NCBI RefSeq assembly: GCF_009882915.1
Contig: NZ_WTUW01000009.1
Span: 62,001 to 126,000, forward strand
DNA from: Sneathiella litorea
GTDB taxonomy: Bacteria; Pseudomonadota; Alphaproteobacteria; Sneathiellales; Sneathiellaceae
Direction of reading: 5' to 3'
Length of the DNA: 64,000 nucleotides
The notes under the pieces are model-generated. The model did no database searches and was not told where the DNA came from. It was given only the letters and a program-made list of their open reading frames with translations. Below, piece by piece: positions 1 through 9,548 of this stretch. The position numbers and the translations under genes were made by a program. Every line of letters begins with the position of its first letter. Positions within the stretch are counted from its first letter, which is position 1.

Positions 1-45
1 TACGACCCCGATTGGATCGGGACGGCACAGTCGATTAACCAGTAG
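1..45 (+). CDS. possible C-terminal end of an upstream gene (partial)
   Basis: Reading from base 1 in frame 1 gives 14 residues ending DWIGTAQSINQ and a TAG at 43-45. The other two plus frames are also open for a short distance, so the frame choice is not secure. In its favour, a strong hairpin follows directly and the next gene, alaS, converges on it. No family can be named from 14 residues. Confidence 0.3.
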   Translation, partial: YDPDWIGTAQSINQ

Positions 46-52
46 CGTAAGC

Positions 53-78
53 GCCGGCAGGTGAGCAGACCTGCCGGC
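53..78. terminator. perfect hairpin between convergent gene ends
   Basis: GCCGGCAGGT (53-62), a 6-nt loop, and ACCTGCCGGC (69-78) form a perfect 10-bp GC-rich stem. It lies 12 bp beyond the alaS stop. No long T tract follows on either strand, so it is not a textbook intrinsic terminator. A bidirectional terminator or 3'-end stabiliser is the likeliest role. Confidence 0.6.
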
Positions 79-90
79 TTCATGACGAAA

Positions 91-2772
91 TTACTGTCCA
101 GCCAAGACCTCGCCGGAAGTCAGCTTTGCGATCAGGTTCTTGATGGCCATAACGGCCTCCTCACCTTTTGAGCCATCCGGGCCACCGGCTTGTGCCATAT
201 CAGGACGACCACCACCGCCCTTGCCGCCTAGCGCCTCGGAACCTGCGCGGACCAGATCCACCGCATTAATTTTACTCGTCAAATCACCGGTCACACTGAC
301 AACAATGGAGGCCTTGCCCTCATTATTGCTGATCAGGACGATAACGCCGCTCTTCAGCTGCTTCTTGATCTCGTCCGCCATGGGCTTCAAATCTTTCGGC
401 GGTACATCGCTCAAAAGACGGGCCATCAGCGAGATATCGCCGACTTTCTCGGGTGCCTCTGCTGCACCACCGCCGCCGCTAACCAGTTTCTTGCGGGTAT
501 CTGCGAGCTCGCGTTCCAACTTTTTCCGCTCTTCCAGAAGCCCCTGAATTCGATTGCCAAGTTCATTCGGTGAAATCTTGAGTGTCGCGGCCGCCTCGGC
601 CAGGATTCTCTCCCGGTCGTTGATATAATCAAGCGCAGCCTCTCCGGCCACCGCCTCAATCCGGCGGACACCGGCAGCAAGACCGCCTTCGCTGATGACT
701 TTCAAAAAGCCGATATCGCCGGTACGGCCGACATGAGTGCCACCACACAGCTCCGTTGAGTAATTTTTCCCGGCACCTTTATTCTCATCCAGCCCACCCA
801 TGGAGACCACGCGGACTTCATCGCCATATTTCTCGCCAAAGAGGGCCATGGCACCCGCCTTGATCGCTTCTTCCGGGGTGGTGAGATGCACATCAACATC
901 CGCATTCAAACGAATTCGGTCATTCACGGACTTCTCCACCTCGGCAAGTTCGGCATCACTCATCGGCTTTTGATGGGCAAAATCGAACCGCAGCCGATCC
1001 TCCGCAACAAGGGAGCCTTTCTGCGTCACATGATCACCCAGCGTCTGGCGCAGCGCTTCATGTAGCAAATGGGTTGCCGAATGATGCGCGCGCAGTCGGT
1101 TCCGGCGGCGGTGATCGACATGAGTCTCCACCACATCCTCAACCTTCAGTTCGCCCTTGGCGATCTGGCCGATATGGATAAAGAGGTCCTGCTTCTTCTG
1201 GGTATCTTTCACCACCATGGCGAAGCCATCAGCAGATTTCAGCATGCCATGATCGCCTTCCTGACCGCCACTTTCGCCATAGAAAGACGTCTGGTTGAGA
1301 ACAACCATGATCTCATCGCCCTGCGCGGCTTTGTCAATTTCCTTGCCATCCTTGATGATGGCCTGAACCTTGCCTTCGGCGGTTTCGGTCTGGTAGCCCA
1401 GAAACTCTGTTGCGCCGACCTTTTCATGCAGGTCAAACCATAGCGTATCCGTCGCGGCCTCACCGGAGCCGGACCAGGCGGCGCGTGCGGCCTCTTTCTG
1501 CTTTTTCATGGCGGCATCAAACCCGGCCTCATCCAGCTGGCGGTTCTGTCCGCGCAAGATGTCTTTTGTCAGGTCGAGCGGGAAACCAAAGGTATCATAG
1601 AGCTTGAACGCCACATCACCGGGAAGCGGATCACTGCCGCCCAGCTTCTCCGTCGCATCGCCGAGCAGTTTCAAACCGCGGTCAAGCGTCTCCTTGAAGC
1701 GGGTTTCCTCCAACTTCAGGGTTTCTTCAATCAGTGACTGGGCGCGGGCGAGTTCTGGGAAGGCATCGCCCATTTCATCGACCAATGTCGGCACCAGCTT
1801 GTGAACCATCGGCTCCTTCGCCCCCAGCATATGGGCATGACGCATGGCGCGGCGCATGATCCGGCGGAGGACATAGCCCCGCCCCTCGTTCGAGGGCAGT
1901 ACGCCATCGGCGACAAGGAAGGAGGAGGAGCGCAAATGATCGGCGATCACCCGGTGGGAAACCTTGAATTCCCCATCCACCGCGATGCCGGAGACATCGG
2001 CCGACGCCTCAATAATATGGCGCATCAAGTCGATGTCATAATTATCATGCTTGCCCTGCAGGACGGCCGTTACGCGTTCCAGCCCCATGCCGGTATCAAT
2101 AGACGGGCGCGGCAGATTTTCGCGTGCACCGCCAGCCAGTTGCTCGAACTGCATGAAAACGAGGTTCCATATCTCGATAAAGCGGTCGCCATCCTCGTCC
2201 GGGCTGCCGGGCGGTCCGCCGGGAATCCCTTCCCCATGATCAAAGAAAATCTCGGAACAGGGACCGCAAGGGCCCGTATCGCCCATGGACCAGAAGTTAT
2301 CGGAGGTCGCGATGCGGATAATCCTGTCGTCTGAAAGGCCCGCAATCTTTTTCCAGTGGTCCGCCGCCTCGTCATCGTCATGATAGACAGTGACCAGCAA
2401 TTTTTCCTCCGGCAGGCCGAACTCCTTGGTCAGGAGGTTCCAGGCCAGCTCAATCGCCTGATCCTTGAAATAGTCTCCAAAGGAGAAATTCCCCAGCATC
2501 TCGAAAAAAGTGTGATGGCGAGCGGTATAGCCGACATTCTCCAGGTCATTATGCTTGCCGCCAGCGCGGACACATTTCTGCGTTGTCACCGCCCGGTTAT
2601 AGGGCCGTTTTTCCTGACCGGTGAAAACATTCTTGAACTGTACCATGCCTGCGTTGGTGAATAGCAAGGTGGGATCGTTCCGCGGCACCAGCGGGGAGCT
2701 GTCCACTTTTTCATGCCCATTCTTGGCGAAATAATCCAGAAAGGAGCTGCGTATTTCTTTTGTCGTACTCAT
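91..2772 (-). CDS. alaS: alanyl-tRNA synthetase
   Basis: AlaS charges tRNA-Ala with alanine in the cytoplasm. The 893-residue product has the usual full length: a class II catalytic core at the N terminus (TNAGMVQFK, then the [14 protein letters not shown] region), the editing-domain zinc motif HHSATH near residue 570, its partner CGGTH near 670, and the glycine-rich C-Ala segment ([16 protein letters not shown]) near the end. An in-frame GTG lies six codons upstream at 2790, but the ATG at 2772 starts the conserved sequence. The gene stands alone and is divergent from the MoxR gene across a 190-bp gap. The family assignment is certain. Confidence 0.97.
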   Translation of the reverse strand: MSTTKEIRSSFLDYFAKNGHEKVDSSPLVPRNDPTLLFTNAGMVQFKNVFTGQEKRPYNRAVTTQKCVRAGGKHNDLENVGYTARHHTFFEMLGNFSFGDYFKDQAIELAWNLLTKEFGLPEEKLLVTVYHDDDEAADHWKKIAGLSDDRIIRIATSDNFWSMGDTGPCGPCSEIFFDHGEGIPGGPPGSPDEDGDRFIEIWNLVFMQFEQLAGGARENLPRPSIDTGMGLERVTAVLQGKHDNYDIDLMRHIIEASADVSGIAVDGEFKVSHRVIADHLRSSSFLVADGVLPSNEGRGYVLRRIMRRAMRHAHMLGAKEPMVHKLVPTLVDEMGDAFPELARAQSLIEETLKLEETRFKETLDRGLKLLGDATEKLGGSDPLPGDVAFKLYDTFGFPLDLTKDILRGQNRQLDEAGFDAAMKKQKEAARAAWSGSGEAATDTLWFDLHEKVGATEFLGYQTETAEGKVQAIIKDGKEIDKAAQGDEIMVVLNQTSFYGESGGQEGDHGMLKSADGFAMVVKDTQKKQDLFIHIGQIAKGELKVEDVVETHVDHRRRNRLRAHHSATHLLHEALRQTLGDHVTQKGSLVAEDRLRFDFAHQKPMSDAELAEVEKSVNDRIRLNADVDVHLTTPEEAIKAGAMALFGEKYGDEVRVVSMGGLDENKGAGKNYSTELCGGTHVGRTGDIGFLKVISEGGLAAGVRRIEAVAGEAALDYINDRERILAEAAATLKISPNELGNRIQGLLEERKKLERELADTRKKLVSGGGGAAEAPEKVGDISLMARLLSDVPPKDLKPMADEIKKQLKSGVIVLISNNEGKASIVVSVTGDLTSKINAVDLVRAGSEALGGKGGGGRPDMAQAGGPDGSKGEEAVMAIKNLIAKLTSGEVLAGQ

Positions 2773-2963
2773 TTTGCCAATTCCGTTCACCTACACAAGG
2801 GACTGTCACGTCTATGCCACATATAATGCTGTTTGGCGGCAGTATTACCGCGCTGCGGGCCTGCTGTCCAGTTGGATTGCCCTAGCAAAGCGCGGACGAG
2901 CCTGCTATGGAATAGGTAATCTTTTTTAACCAGTGAACAATAATAATAACATGGAACCGATAC

Positions 2964-3911
2964 GTGACATTCATTGATAAAGACCCAGCAACCGCCATCG
3001 ACCTGATCAAAGAGGGATTTGAAACGGCAGGTTATATCTGCGATCGCCATATCGCCACATCCATCTATTTATCGCAGAAGCTGGATAAACCCATCCTTGT
3101 TGAGGGTCCGCCTGGCGTCGGCAAAACGGAACTGGCCAAGGCCGCCTCCGAAATTCTGGCGGCGCCCCTGATCCGACTGCAATGCTATGAGGGGCTGGAT
3201 GAATCCAAAGCGCTCTATGAATGGAAATACGGCAAGCAGCTTCTCTATACCCAGATCCTGAAGGAAAAACTCGGTGATCTGCTGGAAGATGCGGTCGGGC
3301 TGGAGCAATCCATGGAAAAACTGCACCAGTTTGGTGACAACTTTTACTCCGAGAGTTTTCTGGAAGCCCGTCCCCTCCTGCAGGCGCTGAAATCGGAAGT
3401 AAAAACTGTCCTGCTGATTGACGAGATCGACAAGTCGGACCATGAGTTCGAGGCCTATTTGCTGGAAATCCTCTCTGATTACCAGATAACCGTACCCGAG
3501 ATTGGAACGATCAAGGCGAAAACCAAGCCGCTCGTCTTCCTGACCAGTAACAACAGCCGGGAAATGAGCGACGCGCTGAAACGCCGGTGCCTGCATCTCT
3601 ATATCCCCTTCCCTGATGCGTCGCTGGAACGACGGATTATCCAGACGCGGGTACCGGAACTGGAAGAAAATTTACGCAACCAGCTTGTTTCCTTCGTGCA
3701 GCAGCTGCGCACGCAGGACCTCAAAAAACTTCCAGCGGTCAGCGAGACCATCGACTGGGCGCGGACATTAATGCTGCTCCATGCGGACAAGCTCGAAGTG
3801 GATCTCGTCCGCAATACACTCAACATGCTGCTGAAATTTGAAGAAGACATCGACAATATGCATAGCGAAGTTCCAAAATTCATCGCGGCGGCGAGGAATG
3901 AAAGATACTAA
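2964..3911 (+). CDS. MoxR-family AAA+ ATPase (CoxD-like)
   Basis: A 315-residue AAA+ ATPase with Walker A GPPGVGKTE near residue 49 and Walker B LLIDEID near 150. MoxR ATPases act as chaperones that mature or insert cofactors into partner complexes, together with a VWA-domain protein. The start is a GTG at 2964. Its TAA stop overlaps the ATG of the next gene by one base, so the two are translationally coupled. The pairing resembles CoxD-CoxE of carbon monoxide dehydrogenase clusters, but no cox structural gene is in the window, so the client is unknown. Confidence 0.9.
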   Translation: MTFIDKDPATAIDLIKEGFETAGYICDRHIATSIYLSQKLDKPILVEGPPGVGKTELAKAASEILAAPLIRLQCYEGLDESKALYEWKYGKQLLYTQILKEKLGDLLEDAVGLEQSMEKLHQFGDNFYSESFLEARPLLQALKSEVKTVLLIDEIDKSDHEFEAYLLEILSDYQITVPEIGTIKAKTKPLVFLTSNNSREMSDALKRRCLHLYIPFPDASLERRIIQTRVPELEENLRNQLVSFVQQLRTQDLKKLPAVSETIDWARTLMLLHADKLEVDLVRNTLNMLLKFEEDIDNMHSEVPKFIAAARNERY

Positions 3912-5362
3912 TGGACAAGGCTCTCGCTGATTTTGTTGAAATGCTCCGTTACTCGGATGTGCCGGTATCGATCAGTGAAAGTGTCGACGCCGCCGAGACG
4001 GTACGCCTCTTCGGCTATAGTGATCGTACGCTGCTGAAAACCGCGCTTGCGCAGGTGATGGCGAAAACGATCGAGGAACAGGAAAGTTTCGAACGTTGCT
4101 TCGATGAATTTTTCAGTTTCCAGATCAATCCGGACCTCAACCCGGATGGTGAGATCGCTGAGGATGCGGATAATAATCAGGAAGGCCCTGAAAAAGCTGG
4201 AGATTCGTCTGAAAATTTGGCGGCGAATGACGATTCGAGCATCCCTAATCCGGCTTCGGGCGGCGGTGAAGGTGGCGGCGGATTTTCAGGAGAACAAAGT
4301 CAGGGAGCCTCGACAGACTCCCTCATCGACATGCTTGAGCGCAATGACCGGACGGAGCTCACAATGGCCATGACGGCGGCGGCGAGCGCAGCAAACCTTC
4401 GCAATATCGTCCTCATGACCCAACGAGGGCTTTATACTCGCCGCATTTTGGAGGAGATGGGCCTGGATGAAGCTAACCGGGAGATCTCCCGCCGCAACAA
4501 GGAGGGCGATGAAGCGGGGGCAGATCAGCTCTCAGGCCGACTTGAGCTTCTCTTCGATTCTGTGCGGGATATGGTGGAACGCCAGCTCGCGTTGACCAGC
4601 AGCGGCAAAGGGAAACAATTCCGCCAGGATATTCTGAAGAACGTCAGCCTGTCCAATATAGAACAGCGGGATTTCAAGCATATGCGCGATATGGTTCGAC
4701 GCATGGCAAAACGACTGACCGATATGAACTCACGCGTGCGAAAGGTGAAGAACCGGGGACATCTCGATATTCGCAAAACCATGCGACGCAATGTGGCCTA
4801 TGACGGTATCCTGTTTGAAACCCACTGGAAACAGAAACACAAGGACCGGCCTAAAGTTCTGGCGGTTTGTGACGTGTCTGGTTCCGTTGCCGCAGTCGCA
4901 CGGTTTCTGCTGCTTTTCCTCTACAGCCTGAATGAGGTGCTGCCCAAGGTCCGTTCCTTCGCGTTTTCCGGCGACCTTGGGGAGATCACGGACGAATTTG
5001 ACCGCATGGGACCAGAGGATGCGATTCCCTACGCCATTGAAAAATTTGGCGGCCGATCCACCGATTATGGACGAGCGCTTGAAGACTTCAAGGAGCTTTG
5101 CCTTGACGATATCGACAATCGGACAACCGTTATCTTTCTTGGTGATGGTCGCTCCAACGACGCGGATCCGCGCGTCGATATATTAAAGGAAATCAAGCTC
5201 CGGGCGAAGCGAGTGATCTGGCTCAATCCGGAGCGGAAGTCGATCTGGGGTTCCGGGGATTCGGAAATGCTCAAGATCGCCCCTTACTGCACCAAGGCAG
5301 AAACCTGTAATTCCCTCAATAAATTGGAACTTATTCTCCGCGATCTGCTAAAAAGCGATTGA
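3911..5362 (+). CDS. VWA-domain protein, CoxE-like
   Basis: A 483-residue partner of the MoxR ATPase. The N-terminal half is helical and charged; a low-complexity Gly/Ser/Glu linker (about residues 112-135) follows. The C-terminal third is a von Willebrand A domain with a metal-binding MIDAS motif DVSGS near residue 322. CoxE-type proteins work with MoxR ATPases to remodel metalloenzymes. The start ATG overlaps the previous stop by one base. There is no signal peptide, so it is expected to be cytoplasmic. The family is clear; the client is not. Confidence 0.88.
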   Translation: MDKALADFVEMLRYSDVPVSISESVDAAETVRLFGYSDRTLLKTALAQVMAKTIEEQESFERCFDEFFSFQINPDLNPDGEIAEDADNNQEGPEKAGDSSENLAANDDSSIPNPASGGGEGGGGFSGEQSQGASTDSLIDMLERNDRTELTMAMTAAASAANLRNIVLMTQRGLYTRRILEEMGLDEANREISRRNKEGDEAGADQLSGRLELLFDSVRDMVERQLALTSSGKGKQFRQDILKNVSLSNIEQRDFKHMRDMVRRMAKRLTDMNSRVRKVKNRGHLDIRKTMRRNVAYDGILFETHWKQKHKDRPKVLAVCDVSGSVAAVARFLLLFLYSLNEVLPKVRSFAFSGDLGEITDEFDRMGPEDAIPYAIEKFGGRSTDYGRALEDFKELCLDDIDNRTTVIFLGDGRSNDADPRVDILKEIKLRAKRVIWLNPERKSIWGSGDSEMLKIAPYCTKAETCNSLNKLELILRDLLKSD

Positions 5363-5423
5363 GGTAAGGTTTTACCCCCCAAAAAACGGTTATTTTATTT
5401 CGACAAGATGGAGTTTGAACTGA

Positions 5424-6254
5424 ATGTTCGCTGATGTTTCCCTGCCGCTTTTGATCGGCCTGATCGCGGCACTTATAGGCACTGGTATGGTTGGCGGTGT
5501 TCTCGCCGGACTTCTCGGGGTTGGTGGCGGCATCGTCATTGTTCCGGTCCTTTACAATATCCTGCCGTTTTTTGGCGTAGATGATGCGGTCAGGATCCAT
5601 ATCGCCATCGGCACATCACTCGCCACCATTATCCCGACCTCCATCTCCTCCGCCCGGTCCCATTTTAAAAAGGGTGCGATTGATACGGACCTTCTTAAAA
5701 GCTGGGGACCGGTGATCTTTATCGGGGTCATACTGGGGACGATCGTTGCCGCCTATGCCAACAGCAATCTGCTCACCCTTGTATTTGCGACGCTCGCCCT
5801 TGTCGTGGCCGCGAACATGGCCTTTCGCCCCGATAATATACATATCTCCGAAAGTCTGCCGAAAACGCCGTTCAAACAGCTTATCGCCCTTTTTATCGGC
5901 GGCTTTTCGGCGATGATGGGAATTGGCGGTGGTACCTTTACAGTACCCATTCTCACCCTGTTCAACTATCCAATCCGAAAAGCCGTTGGGACCGCCGCCG
6001 CCATCGGGTTGATTATTGCCGTGCCCGGCACCATTGGCTTCCTGATTTCCGGACTTGATGCGACAAACTTGCCTCCCGGAAACATCGGATATGTAAATAT
6101 TCTGGGCTTTCTACTAATCTTTCCCATGTCGACCCTTTTTGCGCCGCTTGGTGCAAAAATCGCGCATCAGATTAACGCGGATGTCCTCAAGAAAGCCTTC
6201 GCCTTTTTCCTCTTCCTGACCTCAGCCCGCATGTTCTATAGCCTGTACGGATAA
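5424..6254 (+). CDS. TauE/SafE family sulfite or small-anion permease
   Basis: A 276-residue membrane protein with about eight predicted hydrophobic helices and two glycine-rich repeats (GLLGVGGGIVIVP near residue 30 and MGIGGGTFTVPIL near 166), the internal duplication typical of TauE/SafE (DUF81) permeases. Family members export sulfite, sulfoacetate or other small organic anions. The substrate cannot be read from sequence. It follows the VWA gene by 61 bp and overlaps the next gene by one base (TAATG), so all four genes from 2964 to 7153 may form one transcript. Confidence 0.88.
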   Translation: MFADVSLPLLIGLIAALIGTGMVGGVLAGLLGVGGGIVIVPVLYNILPFFGVDDAVRIHIAIGTSLATIIPTSISSARSHFKKGAIDTDLLKSWGPVIFIGVILGTIVAAYANSNLLTLVFATLALVVAANMAFRPDNIHISESLPKTPFKQLIALFIGGFSAMMGIGGGTFTVPILTLFNYPIRKAVGTAAAIGLIIAVPGTIGFLISGLDATNLPPGNIGYVNILGFLLIFPMSTLFAPLGAKIAHQINADVLKKAFAFFLFLTSARMFYSLYG

Positions 6255-7153
6255 TGGCAGCGGCGCGGCAGGACAGAAAACCATTCGCCCTCCGGGACCT
6301 GGAATGGGTTATTAGGTCTCCCTTTCTGCTGAAAGACGCGCCGGTCCCAAAACTTGGCCAGCATGCTGAAACAGAAGCCTTGCTTGCGCGCCTGAAGGCT
6401 GACCCGGAGCCTTTACTCGCGCATCTTGCGGCGACGTCCCGCCTTAATCTGGGCCGGTATTTCGAGCAGTTAGTCATTTTCTGGCTTACCAACCTGCCCT
6501 CTATCAGTTTGGTTACGAGTAACATCCCGATTTTCAGGGAGAAGCGCAGCCTCGGCGAAATTGACCTTGCCTTTCTTTATGAGGGACAAGCCTATCATTG
6601 GGAGCTTTCGATCAAGTTTTACCTCAATATTGGGTCAACTGAAAATGAGGCTGATTTTGTTGGCCCCATGCTCAAGGATACGCTGAAGAGGAAACTGGAC
6701 CGGCTTTATGATCACCAGCTGCAACTACCTATCCAACAAGAAACCGTCATCGCGCTTGCTGAGCGCGGCCTGAAAGATATCATCTCCTCCCCTTGGGTGA
6801 AGGGTTGTCTGTTCTATCCGCGAACTGGCGATAATGAGACCTCCATTCCGCCATACCGCGTCTCAAAGGATAGCCTTACCGGCGCGTGGCAGGACAGGTC
6901 CCATAATATGGATACATCCTTGCCCGACTTTGATCATTTCCTGATCCTTGATAAAAAACGATGGTTGACGCCCTATTTTTACGGCGAGGAAGCATTAAAG
7001 GGTAACAAGGCGGCGCTTTTTGAAGCTGTTGACCACGCGTTCAGCCAACGGCGTATGCCCTATCTCGTCCAGCTGATGCGCGATGACGGAGACAACATCC
7101 TGTCCCCTCAAGGTCCCCGCCTGTTTATCGTTCCCGAAGGCTGGCCGGGCTAG
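6254..7153 (+). CDS. DUF1853 family protein
   Basis: A 299-residue soluble protein beginning with the RDLEWVIRSPFLL segment typical of DUF1853. A central stretch (FREKRSLGEIDLAF, residues about 95-108) has the spacing of acidic residues seen in restriction-endonuclease-like folds, but a nuclease role is only a possibility. The function is unknown. It is translationally coupled to the TauE gene and ends in the first of four in-frame TAG codons generated by a 9-bp tandem repeat. Confidence 0.75.
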   Translation: MAAARQDRKPFALRDLEWVIRSPFLLKDAPVPKLGQHAETEALLARLKADPEPLLAHLAATSRLNLGRYFEQLVIFWLTNLPSISLVTSNIPIFREKRSLGEIDLAFLYEGQAYHWELSIKFYLNIGSTENEADFVGPMLKDTLKRKLDRLYDHQLQLPIQQETVIALAERGLKDIISSPWVKGCLFYPRTGDNETSIPPYRVSKDSLTGAWQDRSHNMDTSLPDFDHFLILDKKRWLTPYFYGEEALKGNKAALFEAVDHAFSQRRMPYLVQLMRDDGDNILSPQGPRLFIVPEGWPG

Positions 7154-7184
7154 CCGGGCTAGCCGGGCTAGCCGGGCTAGCCGG
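7144..7184. repeat. 9-bp tandem repeat (GCCGGGCTA x 4.5) on convergent stop codons
   Basis: Four exact copies of GCCGGGCTA (7144-7179) plus GCCGG. Each copy contains the palindrome GGCTAGCC, so CTAG is a TAG stop on both strands. The DUF1853 frame meets TAG at 7151, 7160, 7169 and 7178. The tadG frame meets TAG at 7179, 7170, 7161 and 7152. Because 9 is a multiple of 3, both frames are kept through every copy. Confidence 0.97.
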
Positions 7185-8490
7185 CAAAGCGGACCCGGGT
7201 CAAGAATTTAGCAATAGAAAAAAAAGTAGACTGCAGGTTACTTACATCCGTCACATGAAAATAATGCCCTACTGTGGTGGCGCAAGTTTGTAAAAGTGCG
7301 GAGGTGGTCGCGGGCGCCAGATAACCAATCACATAAAGGGTGATGTCATTTTGTTTCATTCGCGTACAACTATTTATGAGCCGCGAATCCTCCCCGACCT
7401 CTGCGGCGCTGGAACCAACGACGAGGATAGCTATTTTCTTGATCGTCTCGTCGTCATATCCTGCCGGCAAAGTGGTATCGCTGCTCCATATCCCTTGCCA
7501 AAGGGGCGATAACGCCCGCTCCGCCCAGATCATTCCGCGCCCATAGGCAGTGCCGCCATTCCCCGCGAGAGACGCAACTGCCGTGGAAATCGGAAGGCTA
7601 CCCGTAAGGCCCCTTATTCGCTCGGGCCGGCAATCTGTTGATGTGATATTGCTGTAGTGCGGCAGCCCGGTTCCCGCGTTAATTTCCGAATGAAGTGCAA
7701 GGACTAGCGGAAAACTGGTTGTTCCAGGGGGCGTGTCATCTTCCCCCGCCGCCCCGGCGCGAGGCGCCACGCACCAGCGATCCTCTGCCAAATCTCCGGT
7801 CCATTCTGTCGTACCGGGCCCCTCCGGTGGAATATTCAGAGGCCAGACACCTCCATCCACCCAATCCTGATACGGCGCAATATTCACCATGGCATTTCCG
7901 AAGGGTACGAGGCCCCATTTAATGCCATTACCTTGTGTAGCCTTGGCCGAAAGCGTCACGATAAAGTCACGCGCCGCAGACTTTACCTCGGCAAGCGCAC
8001 CGGACGCGGCCATGGCGTTGGAGGCCTCAAGAACCAGCACGACTTCCGCTTCCGGCTGTTCCTGAACTGCGTTAATTTCCACCGCCACCGTTACATTTTC
8101 AAGAAAATTCAATGCCCTTAACAAAGTTGTCGAAACTTCCGCGCGAGTCCTTAGCGTTACTTCGCCAGTCTCAATATTCGTGGCAAGATTAACCGACAGC
8201 GGGACAACAGTATCACCGGAATAAGCGTGCAGGCTCGTACGTCGATAGTTCACCGAGACAACATCGGTCGCCAATTGATCAAGGACTGAAGTCTCTAGAA
8301 AATGTAAGTTCTGTGCCACCGCGACAGCCGCCATCTCGGTTGCATTGCCAAGGCGCGCTTTCGCCGCAAAAAAACGTGAAACATCAATCGTAAAAGCGAT
8401 TCCGCCAATGACGATAAAAAGTGCCATTGAAAATATCAATAACGCTGTGCCGTCCTCTGCTTTGTGGAAGTTGTGAAATTTTTTCAGCAT
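7177..8490 (-). CDS. tadG: TadG-like pilus assembly protein with VWA-like domain
   Basis: A 437-residue protein with an N-terminal cytoplasmic stub, one transmembrane helix (about residues 16-36) of the TadE/TadG type, and a large extracytoplasmic region containing a von Willebrand A-like fold. TadG proteins are surface or envelope components of the Flp pilus machine. The MIDAS site is degenerate: LEASNA at about 154-159 replaces DxSxS, so metal binding is doubtful. The ATG at 8490 is preferred over a frame extension to 8556 because AGAGG lies 10 bp upstream. It is the last gene of the tad operon and ends in the 9-bp repeat. Confidence 0.85.
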   Translation of the reverse strand: MLKKFHNFHKAEDGTALLIFSMALFIVIGGIAFTIDVSRFFAAKARLGNATEMAAVAVAQNLHFLETSVLDQLATDVVSVNYRRTSLHAYSGDTVVPLSVNLATNIETGEVTLRTRAEVSTTLLRALNFLENVTVAVEINAVQEQPEAEVVLVLEASNAMAASGALAEVKSAARDFIVTLSAKATQGNGIKWGLVPFGNAMVNIAPYQDWVDGGVWPLNIPPEGPGTTEWTGDLAEDRWCVAPRAGAAGEDDTPPGTTSFPLVLALHSEINAGTGLPHYSNITSTDCRPERIRGLTGSLPISTAVASLAGNGGTAYGRGMIWAERALSPLWQGIWSSDTTLPAGYDDETIKKIAILVVGSSAAEVGEDSRLINSCTRMKQNDITLYVIGYLAPATTSALLQTCATTVGHYFHVTDVSNLQSTFFSIAKFLTRVRFAG

Positions 8491-8503
8491 TCGTTTGCAA
8501 CCT

Positions 8504-9064
8504 CTATTGCAGGCGACGAAGGGCCGGCCCTCGACCAGTCGCAACCGCACGGGCATGTATGGAAAAATCCAGAACGCTGATCACGCTTGACAGGAAGAAG
8601 CCATCACCCGGTGTGGTGCAAAGATCAACCTGTATCAGATAGAGAATACCCGCCCCCATCATTTGCCCCTCCGGCGCTGTAAAAGCGGGATCTGCGCCCG
8701 AACAATCTCTCCCTCCATCCGTGCGGTACCGGCTCCAGAGCGTTGTCATACCGGTGACGGGATGCAGCTCTATCGCTTTTATGGTGATGCCGGACGCCAC
8801 CTCGAACCCTTCTGTCCCGATCATGGTCGTGGTCGCCATCAGGGCCGTATCGAAATCATTCTCGGAAAGGGATGTTTTCTGCGAGAACTCATCAGCAAGA
8901 ACGGCGGCGATACGGTCCGTCGTTCGGTCAAGCTGAACTACATGCGTTAAGGTAACACCCGCCAGCAGCAGGAACATGATCGCCGGTACGAACAACGCCA
9001 CTTCCACCATCACGCTGCCGCGACAGTCCTTGATGACGTGATTGATTTTGTCGTCAAAGGCCAT
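8504..9064 (-). CDS. tadF: TadE/TadF-like minor pseudopilin
   Basis: A 186-residue protein with a basic N terminus, the sequence CRGSVMVEVALFVPA and a single hydrophobic helix, the TadE/TadF pseudopilin pattern, followed by a periplasmic domain of about 140 residues. These minor pseudopilins are processed by the prepilin peptidase and help Flp pilus assembly. The ATG at 9064 lies inside the last codons of tadE (11-bp overlap), indicating coupled translation. The gene order tadE-tadF-tadG supports the label; sequence alone separates TadE from TadF poorly. Confidence 0.78.
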   Translation of the reverse strand: MAFDDKINHVIKDCRGSVMVEVALFVPAIMFLLLAGVTLTHVVQLDRTTDRIAAVLADEFSQKTSLSENDFDTALMATTTMIGTEGFEVASGITIKAIELHPVTGMTTLWSRYRTDGGRDCSGADPAFTAPEGQMMGAGILYLIQVDLCTTPGDGFFLSSVISVLDFSIHARAVATGRGPALRRLQ

Positions 9065-9548
9065 TCTTAACAACCACGACGGCGCTCTTCGTCACCTCTT
9101 CTGAACTATAGAGATAGTTCATAAACGGAGTTATTAAGGTAACTGCATAGTCAAGATGATAGGCGGTTAGCGCACCAGGGCGCCCCTCCTCCAACAATAC
9201 ATTTCCGCTCACAAAATCTGCAAGGCTGGCATAATGGCGAACCGACACGCCAAGGCGGGTGACATCAATCAATCCACCCACCAGATCAGGAGCAAGAGTA
9301 GAAAGTTTTACCTGAAGCGCCTCTTCCGTGAGACCGGAGCGCACTGTCTCCGGCGCCCTGAACTTGACCTCATCGGAGAGCGACACCGCGAGATGATCAA
9401 GTAAACTGCGGGCCAGCAGGACACGGCTGACATCAATCACACCGAATACCAGCGCAAAGACAAGGGGCAGGATAATCGCGAACTCAACGGGAAGTGACCC
9501 GCGGCAATCCGAAACAATCTTTCGAAAACCAGGTGCAATCGCGCTCAT
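9054..9548 (-). CDS. tadE: TadE-like minor pseudopilin
   Basis: A 164-residue pseudopilin with CRGSLPVEFAIILP at residues 15-28: a Gly-Ser processing region followed by the Glu at +5 and a hydrophobic helix. TadE is a minor component of the Flp pilus, cleaved by the TadV/CpaA peptidase. Its ATG overlaps the tadD stop as ATGA (9545-9548), and its own end overlaps the next gene, so it sits in a tightly coupled string. Confidence 0.85.
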   Translation of the reverse strand: MSAIAPGFRKIVSDCRGSLPVEFAIILPLVFALVFGVIDVSRVLLARSLLDHLAVSLSDEVKFRAPETVRSGLTEEALQVKLSTLAPDLVGGLIDVTRLGVSVRHYASLADFVSGNVLLEEGRPGALTAYHLDYAVTLITPFMNYLYSSEEVTKSAVVVVKNGL

